DNA from: Candidatus Dojkabacteria bacterium | Lineage (GTDB): Bacteria; Patescibacteriota; Dojkabacteria; J137 | Assembly: GCA_003694175.1 (NCBI GenBank) | Contig: RFKV01000078.1 | Coordinates: 1 to 6,700, forward strand | DNA: 6,700 bases | Direction of reading: 5' to 3' | Notes under the pieces: model-generated | Database searches by the model: none | Seen by the model: the letters and a program-made list of their open reading frames with translations, nothing else | Told to the model about the DNA's origin: nothing | Program-made: the position numbers and the translations under genes | In this document: positions 1 through 4,020 of the stretch, one piece after another | Position numbering within the stretch: position 1 is the first letter of the stretch | How the letters are laid out: each line of letters begins with the position of its first letter

Positions 1-149
1 ACAACTTAAACAAAACAAAAAGATCCACTAAAATAGCTAACAGTTAATTTTCAAAAGAGTATTATAAGCTTAATGTTTTTGGATTCTAACTCACTTTGTC
101 AAAAATTTCAAGTACAATCATAGTTTATTTTTCTTCAATTTTAAACCGT

Positions 150-167
150 GCCAAAGTATGCTTTGGC
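150..167. repeat. Hairpin, 7-bp perfect stem with TATG loop
   Basis: GCCAAAG (150-156) and CTTTGGC (161-167) are perfect reverse complements around a 4-base TATG loop. It is the most GC-rich short hairpin in the left flank. Neither side is followed by a T-run on its own strand, so it does not read as an intrinsic terminator. Function unknown. Confidence 0.5.
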
Positions 168-196
168 CCATGCATAAAAATATGTAAAACTTCAAG

Positions 197-210
197 TTAG
201 AGATTAGAGA
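197..210. repeat. Tandem duplication of a 7-mer (TTAGAGA x2)
   Basis: TTAGAGA at 197-203 is repeated exactly at 204-210. Such a short tandem copy is probably replication slippage, but it could be a paired binding site. There is no gene nearby to suggest a role. Confidence 0.6.
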
Positions 211-218
211 ATACTAAA

Positions 219-249
219 GCATTTTAAAAGATATCAAATGCATTTAAAA
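219..249. repeat. Overlapping direct and inverted GCATTT repeats
   Basis: GCATTTTAAAA (219-229) is followed 21 bases later by GCATTTAAAA (240-249), a near-identical direct repeat. GCATTT (219-224) is also the reverse complement of AAATGC (236-241), and 236-245 is a 10-bp palindrome, AAATGCATTT. The mix could be an operator-like site or simply low-complexity AT sequence. Confidence 0.4.
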
Positions 250-251
250 TT

Positions 252-284
252 CAGCTAAGTTGCTTGACTCCAATTAATTAGCTG
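252..284. repeat. Inverted repeat CAGCTAA/TTAGCTG
   Basis: CAGCTAA (252-258) pairs perfectly with TTAGCTG (278-284). Inside it, GTTG (259-262) can pair with CAAT (271-274) with one G-U, giving an 11-pair stem with a 3-base bulge and an 8-base loop. A small GGAT-TACA-ATCC hairpin follows at 288-299. Together they could be part of a structured RNA on either strand, but the stems are short. Confidence 0.35.
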
Positions 285-372
285 TTCGGATTACAATCCA
301 GAAACCCAAAACGATTTACAAGAACCTAAACTCAATAGGAGTAAATATTAATCAAACAATTAAACACCAGAA

Positions 373-393
373 AAGTTTATTTCGTCTAAACTT
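373..393. repeat. Hairpin, AAGTTTA/TAAACTT with 7-base loop
   Basis: AAGTTTA (373-379) and TAAACTT (387-393) are perfect reverse complements around the loop TTTCGTC. It is AT-rich with no following T-run. In sequence this AT-rich one or two such 7-bp hairpins are expected by chance, so significance is low. Confidence 0.35.
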
Positions 394-582
394 ATCTCTA
401 ATTTTAAAATTAATTAAGTAAACTCATCCTTTTTTGATTCAAAAAGCAAGCTAATTCATAAACTTAACCACCAAATAAAGTTGCTTAAATTATGAAAAAA
501 TATGTGATTACATAGGAATAATGCATTAAAGACAATCAAAAAACTAAGTTATTTTTTGTTTGATCAAGTAAATTTAGATAAT

Positions 583-606
583 TTTACGCTTTACTTTATG
601 CTTTAT
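583..606. repeat. Imperfect tandem 12-mer repeat
   Basis: TTTACGCTTTAC (583-594) is directly followed by TTTATGCTTTAT (595-606), matching at 10 of 12 positions; both differences are C/T transitions. TATATT at 612-617 lies 16 bases after TTTACT (590-595), so a weak plus-strand promoter could overlap, but promoter look-alikes are common in sequence this AT-rich. Confidence 0.4.
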
Positions 607-709
607 TGACGTATATTGATTTCATTTAATTTCCAAATACAGAATGCGGCTTTTGTTTCTTCTACTCTAAGTTCCTACCCTTTAATGATTAATGAAGATA
701 CTAAAACTG

Positions 710-732
710 ACTACATTAAGTATGTAGTTTTT
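710..732. terminator. Candidate weak terminator hairpin
   Basis: ACTACAT (710-716) and ATGTAGT (722-728) form a perfect 7-bp stem with loop TAAGT. On the plus strand the stem runs into TTTTTGG, and an AAAAC stretch lies 5' of it, giving a weak terminator look. On the minus strand it is followed by CAGTTTTAG and would lie about 108 bases beyond the tRNA-Glu 3' end. The stem is mostly A-T, so it would be weak in either direction. Confidence 0.25.
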
Positions 733-835
733 GGAGGCCTAAAAAAGTTAGCTCGAACAAATTTTATTTAGAAGAAATCACAAAACCTATAAACTTCCAC
801 TTCAACTTAAAGTATATATAAACAGTAAAACAAAC

Positions 836-907
836 TGACCCCACGGGGAGTCGAACCCCGATTGCCGGGTTGAAAACCCGGTTTCCTAACCGTTAGAAGA
901 TGAGGCC
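836..907 (-). tRNA. tRNA-Glu(UUC)
   Basis: Read on the minus strand from 907 the cloverleaf is complete. The acceptor GGCCTCA pairs with TGGGGTC (837-843) with two G-U pairs. The D arm contains CTAA-CGG-TTAG. The anticodon stem CCGGG/CCCGG holds the loop TTTTCAA, giving anticodon TTC (plus-strand 872-874), which reads GAA/GAG. The T arm is CGGGG-TTCGACT-CCCCG, and the discriminator base is A (complement of 836). The following bases read GT, so the CCA tail is not encoded and must be added by CCA-adding enzyme. The gene is divergent from gatA. Its acceptor and anticodon arms match the usual bacterial tRNA-Glu pattern. There is no intron. Confidence 0.96.
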
Positions 908-965
908 CAAAACGTAACGTAAGGTTGAAGGTTTTTGCGACGTTTACCTTGATCCACTTTATCTA

Positions 966-994
966 ATTATACAAAACAAAAATCATCAAGACAA
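966..994 (-). promoter_or_regulatory. Promoter for tRNA-Glu
   Basis: On the minus strand TTGTCT (994-989; 4 of 6 to TTGACA) is followed by a 17-base spacer and a perfect TATAAT (971-966). Transcription would start near 959, leaving a leader of about 50 bases before the tRNA 5' end at 907 for RNase P to remove. The ideal spacing and its place upstream of a tRNA make this the best promoter in the window. Confidence 0.7.
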
Positions 995-1089
995 CAATTT
1001 GGTAAACTTAATTTTGATAAAATGTAAAAACCAGAAGTTAGGTACTATTAAATATTCCTAATAAAATTATTTTCGTTTATTCGAATAAT

Positions 1090-1095
1090 TATAAT
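1090..1095 (+). promoter_or_regulatory. Possible -10 element of the gatA promoter
   Basis: A perfect TATAAT lies 52 bases before the gatA start. The -35 position (about 1067-1072, TTATTT) is a poor match, so this may be a weak or activated promoter, or a chance hit in AT-rich sequence. A 12-bp perfect palindrome TTAAAATTTTAA (1124-1135) lies between it and the start codon and could be an operator, but it is pure A/T. Confidence 0.3.
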
Positions 1096-1147
1096 TAGTT
1101 CGAGTAGTATTATGAGTAAATACTTAAAATTTTAATATAACACCAAT

Positions 1148-2566
1148 ATGAACTCACTTTCAGTTCCCGAAAGGGAAAGTATAGATGATATACGAAGAAA
1201 GATTATAAACAAAGAGATTGATATCTTATCCTTAACGGAAGAACATCTTAAATTGGCTGAATCAACAAATGAAAAAATAAACTCGTTCATAACAATTTTA
1301 AAAGAAGAAGCGACTAAGCAGGCAAAAGAACTACAAAAAGTTCTTGAACAAAACCCAAACAAAGCAAACTCAATGAGGTTGTTCGGAGTTCCATTTACAG
1401 TAAAAGATTTATATCTAGTCAAATCCACAAGAACAACTTTTGCCTCAAAACTTATGGAGGATTTTATTTCCCCATATACAGCCACTGTAGTTCAAAAATG
1501 CCTCGATGAAGGTGCCATACTTATCGGAAAAACAAATTGCGACCCGTGGGGATTTGGTGCAAGTGGGGAAAATTCAGGTTTTGGTCCTACAAGACATCCT
1601 CTAGATTTTAACAAAACACCGGGCGGATCAAGTTCAGGTTCTGCAGCCTCACTTCTAAGTGGAGTAGGATATTTTTCCCTTGGTACAGATACGGGAGGTT
1701 CAGTAAGGTTACCAGCATCTTTCTGCGGCCTTTTTGGTTACAAACCCACTTATGGTAGGAACAGCCGCTACGGAGTTGAAGCAATGGGAAGCTCTTTTGA
1801 CACACCTGGATTTTTTGCTAGATATATTGATGACATAGTATTGCTAGAAGAGATAATGCAGGGAAAAGATCTTAATGATGCAACGACATCAGAAACTAAA
1901 GATTTAAAAATAAATAGAAAACCCATAATTGGTGTTCCTCGTGAATTTTTTGTTGATGGTATCGATCCCCAGGTCGATAAAGTAATTAAAGAAAAAATGC
2001 AAGAAATTAAACAAAAAGGGTTTGAAATCGTTGATGTATCGATACCATCGACAAAATACGCCTTACCAGTTTATTATGTTTTAGTTCCTTCCGAAATTTC
2101 ATCAAATAGGGCAAGATATGACGGGGTTAGATTTGGCAAAAAAGTAAGTAACGATTATTCAGAAAACCTAGTTAAAAGCAGAAGTATTTACTTAGAACCA
2201 GAAGTAAAAAGAAGAATAATGATTGGCACCTTCGCACTTAGTGCAGGATATTCAGATCAATATTACAATCAAGCAAGTCGAGTACGGACCAAACTAAAAA
2301 AAGAGTTTGACGCGGTATTTCAAAAAGTAGATTTACTGGTATCGCCAGTCTCTCCTACAACGGCTTTTGATTTAGGCGAGAAATCAAAAGATCCAGTTCA
2401 GATGTATTTAGTAGACATCTACACCGTAACAGCAAACTTGGTTGGGATACCTGCAATATCATTTCCAATAGGAAAAAATAATTACGGAATGCCAATTGGA
2501 ATGCAGATTATGGCACCTAAATGGGCTGATATGGTAATGTTAAATTTTGTAAAGTCAATATTATGA
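1148..2566 (+). CDS. gatA: Glutamyl-tRNA(Gln)/aspartyl-tRNA(Asn) amidotransferase subunit A (GatA)
   Basis: This is the glutaminase subunit of cytoplasmic GatCAB. It releases ammonia from glutamine so that GatB can convert misacylated Glu-tRNA(Gln) or Asp-tRNA(Asn) to Gln- or Asn-tRNA. The 472 residues are close to the family length of about 485, with a slightly short C-terminus. The amidase-signature triad is intact: K86 in TVKD, cis-Ser S161 in GGSSSGSAAS (159-168), and nucleophile S185 in TDTGGSVRLPA. The GTFALSAGY...YYNQASRVRT block (360-381), SPVSPTTAF (399-407) and DIYTVTANLVGIPA (423-436) are typical GatA. Residues 131-138 read CDPWGFGA where MDEFAMG-like sequence is usual. The start is fixed by an in-frame TAA at 1133-1135; no Shine-Dalgarno is visible. 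No gatB or gatC is in the window. The stop overlaps the next start (ATGA). A different amidase-family enzyme is possible but less likely. Confidence 0.93.
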   Translation: MNSLSVPERESIDDIRRKIINKEIDILSLTEEHLKLAESTNEKINSFITILKEEATKQAKELQKVLEQNPNKANSMRLFGVPFTVKDLYLVKSTRTTFASKLMEDFISPYTATVVQKCLDEGAILIGKTNCDPWGFGASGENSGFGPTRHPLDFNKTPGGSSSGSAASLLSGVGYFSLGTDTGGSVRLPASFCGLFGYKPTYGRNSRYGVEAMGSSFDTPGFFARYIDDIVLLEEIMQGKDLNDATTSETKDLKINRKPIIGVPREFFVDGIDPQVDKVIKEKMQEIKQKGFEIVDVSIPSTKYALPVYYVLVPSEISSNRARYDGVRFGKKVSNDYSENLVKSRSIYLEPEVKRRIMIGTFALSAGYSDQYYNQASRVRTKLKKEFDAVFQKVDLLVSPVSPTTAFDLGEKSKDPVQMYLVDIYTVTANLVGIPAISFPIGKNNYGMPIGMQIMAPKWADMVMLNFVKSIL

Positions 2567-3288
2567 CCAGTCCAACTAACAAAAAAACAAAAGCACGATT
2601 CTTCGCTCATTTTTTAAAAAATGGATTTTCGTTTGTGCCGATTATTTTTCTTTGGGTCTGTTTAATAGGAATGATACTTGGGTTTAGTAATTTGGTTAAA
2701 GAAAAATCCGGTACAATCACTCAGCCAGACCAACAATATGCAAGTTATATAGAAGAGACCAACAAAGAACTGGCTCAAGAAACCAAGAATTTTGAAAATA
2801 CAGAGACAAAGCTAAACCAGGTAGAAAAAAACGATACTACAGAAATTGAAAATACTGAAACCATTCAACAAACTAAAAAATATGTAGTAACAAAAGTAAT
2901 TGATGGTGACACTATCAAAGTAAAAAATGATGAGGGCATAATCCAAACAATCCGGCTAATAGGTATAGATGCCCCAGAAATGTCAAAAAACAAAACTAAA
3001 ACAGAATGCTATGCTCTTGAATCAAAGAAGTTTTTGGAAAAAGTTTTGACAGGAGAAATCGTTACTTTAGAAGAAGACCTTACACAAGGAAATACTGACA
3101 AATACCAAAGACTGCTTAGATATGTATATGTCGATGGAGAGTTAATAAACCTGACTTTAATACAAAAAGGATTTGCTAGAGAGTATACATACGACGCTCC
3201 ATATAAATTTCAATTTGAGTTCATTGAAGCAGAAAAGTCTGCAAAAAAGAATAATCTAGGTTTGTGGGGAGAATGTAAGAAAATATGA
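2563..3288 (+). CDS. Membrane-anchored staphylococcal-nuclease-like (thermonuclease) protein
   Basis: This is a 241-residue protein with a basic N-terminus, one membrane helix (about 21-43), a polar, probably helical linker (44-105), and a C-terminal SNase domain (about 106-238). Residues matching the S. aureus nuclease active site are all present: D114 and D116 in DGDT, R131 in IRLIGIDAPE, D136, E139, and R183 in DKYQR. So it should be an active, calcium-dependent sugar-nonspecific DNase/RNase. The single helix with a basic start suggests a signal anchor with the nuclease outside the cell. C149 and C238 could form a disulfide, fitting an external location (inferred). The start overlaps the gatA stop by 4 bases (ATGA) with no clear ribosome binding site, implying translational coupling. 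A likely role is breakdown of external nucleic acid for salvage or uptake; the sequence does not prove this. Confidence 0.9.
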   Translation: MTSPTNKKTKARFFAHFLKNGFSFVPIIFLWVCLIGMILGFSNLVKEKSGTITQPDQQYASYIEETNKELAQETKNFENTETKLNQVEKNDTTEIENTETIQQTKKYVVTKVIDGDTIKVKNDEGIIQTIRLIGIDAPEMSKNKTKTECYALESKKFLEKVLTGEIVTLEEDLTQGNTDKYQRLLRYVYVDGELINLTLIQKGFAREYTYDAPYKFQFEFIEAEKSAKKNNLGLWGECKKI

Positions 3289-3938
3289 TCTTTCTTCTTG
3301 CCTTCATAAATTTATCGATATATCTAATACAGCTACTATTAGGTCTAATAGCAATTAGAACTAGAAAAATTCGATCCAGGAAATTTTCGTTTCCGACGGG
3401 ATCACAAATTGAACCAAATCATTTAATTGAAAAATATTTTTATGATGAAAGTTATGAATTTGAAATTAAAGCAACCGATGAAATTGATGAGCCAGCTGAA
3501 GCAACGGAAGATTTTTTGTGGGTAAATAAAAAAGTTTTAAATAAATCAGACCTATACTCAAACTTTTATTTAATCTACCAGGCTGAATTGACATCAAGTA
3601 AGTATAAGTTTCTAAGGATGTACAACTCAATTCAGGCAACCATATTTTTTTTAAAACTCATTTTCATCATCGTAGGAATCATGTCAGGAGGATTTGTTGG
3701 TCTAATAATACTATTTCTAACCTTATTCACTAACTTAGTTATACTTGCACTTTGGATAGTAGCATACAATCAGCAAACCGACGCAATTAATAAAAGTAAA
3801 GAAGTTGCGCTTGCTGTTATGAAGCTTGATGATGTTGAAGTAGCAAGACTTAACGCGTTAACGAATGATTTAAGATATGAACTTCTAGAATATCCTTGGG
3901 AAATCTTCTGGAGGCTTTGGGTATTTTTCACTCCTTAA
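3285..3938 (+). CDS. Three-helix membrane protein, possibly an inactive YugP-like metallopeptidase relative
   Basis: I do not firmly recognise this 217-residue protein. It has a membrane helix at about 2-23 followed by a basic patch RTRKIRSRK (25-33), which favours a cytoplasmic location for the next part. An acidic soluble region follows (about 45-110), then two close membrane helices (about 117-133 and 137-161) and a polar helical tail. Length and order of parts match YugP-type membrane zinc peptidases (PF04298, about 225 residues) as I recall them, including the tail after the last helix. The place where HEVGH would fall reads YQAEL (98-102), and there is no HExxH anywhere, so any homologue would be catalytically dead. 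The start overlaps the nuclease stop by 4 bases (ATGA). GGGGAGA at 3266-3272 may serve as a rather distant ribosome binding site. The coding call is firm; the family link is tentative. Confidence 0.85.
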   Translation: MIFLLAFINLSIYLIQLLLGLIAIRTRKIRSRKFSFPTGSQIEPNHLIEKYFYDESYEFEIKATDEIDEPAEATEDFLWVNKKVLNKSDLYSNFYLIYQAELTSSKYKFLRMYNSIQATIFFLKLIFIIVGIMSGGFVGLIILFLTLFTNLVILALWIVAYNQQTDAINKSKEVALAVMKLDDVEVARLNALTNDLRYELLEYPWEIFWRLWVFFTP

Positions 3939-3946
3939 AAAGCTTG

Positions 3947-3982
3947 AAACATTTAATTACGGTTAAGGTTTGTTGTTTTTTT
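3947..3982 (+). terminator. Weak intrinsic terminator after the gatA operon
   Basis: AAAC (3947-3950) pairs with GTTT (3968-3971) and TTTAA (3952-3956) pairs with TTAAG (3963-3967, one G-U), with A3951 bulged and loop TTACGG. Seven T residues follow at 3976-3982, after a GTTG gap. The stem is AT-rich, so read-through into secA is likely. Confidence 0.35.
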
Positions 3983-3990
3983 GCTAAAAT
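3982..3990 (+). promoter_or_regulatory. Extended -10 promoter for secA
   Basis: TGCTAAAAT is an extended -10 element: TG, one base, then TAAAAT (3985-3990, 5 of 6 to TATAAT). The -35 region near 3962-3968 (GTTAAGG) is weak, as extended -10 promoters allow. Transcription would start near 3997, giving a leader of roughly 24 bases. The TG overlaps the end of the preceding T-run, so terminator and promoter are packed together. Confidence 0.45.
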
Positions 3991-4015
3991 TTCACTCGCG
4001 TAACTTTTAGAATTT

Positions 4016-4020
4016 GAGGA
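4016..4020 (+). promoter_or_regulatory. GAGGA ribosome binding site abutting the secA start
   Basis: GAGGA directly touches the ATG at 4021 with no spacer, whereas 5-9 bases is usual. An in-frame TGA at 4015-4017 rules out an upstream start, and the next in-frame ATG is codon 41. So either initiation is helped by a short leader rather than this element, or a rare start such as ATA/ATT (codons 4-5) is used. Confidence 0.4.

Larger units (their letters stand above)
1..835. other. AT-rich stretch without a recognisable gene
   Basis: No open frame here resembles a protein, and stop codons are dense in all frames I read. A hand count over 1-840 gives about 223 G+C (26-27%), clearly lower than the coding region to the right, with C exceeding G on the plus strand. 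I looked for tmRNA, RNase P RNA, SRP RNA, 5S rRNA, further tRNAs, CRISPR repeats and DnaA boxes (TTATCCACA) and recognised none. What it does hold is a scatter of short hairpins and tandem repeats, listed separately. It could be a decayed gene region, a lineage-specific non-coding RNA locus, or the downstream flank of a gene left of the window. Confidence 0.7.

Noticed and set aside
730..755. A possible minus-strand terminator for tRNA-Glu formed by GAGC...GCCTC around a T-rich loop.
   Set aside because: The stem needs two bulges, the T-run lies in the loop and not after the stem, so it does not fit an intrinsic terminator.
610..771. A 53-codon open frame on the plus strand ending at TAG 769-771, with an ATG at 685 giving a 28-residue peptide (MINEDTKTDY...) and a TTG at 616.
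   Set aside because: In sequence with about 73% A+T, one or two open frames this long are expected by chance in 830 bases. It has no ribosome binding site and spans the 710-728 hairpin. A conserved copy in a relative would change this.
1..1147. A replication origin, suggested by AT-richness, divergent transcription around 910-1140 and C over G to the left.
   Set aside because: No DnaA-box cluster (TTATCCACA or close variants) was found, no dnaA, dnaN or similar neighbours are present, and the skew right of 1148 is not clearly positive before secA.
1132..1485. A 117-codon open frame on the minus strand over the start of gatA.
   Set aside because: It lies almost wholly antisense to the conserved gatA N-terminal region, resembles no protein, and is best explained as a shadow of gatA codon use.
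1608..1805. A 65-codon minus-strand open frame inside gatA.
   Set aside because: It is antisense to the catalytic serine region of gatA, with no start signals.
2560..3290. Recoding of TGA (as in Gracilibacteria, where TGA is glycine).
   Set aside because: Both TGA codons at 2564-2566 and 3286-3288 sit in ATGA overlaps right at the expected protein ends, and none of the four conserved proteins needs an in-frame TGA.
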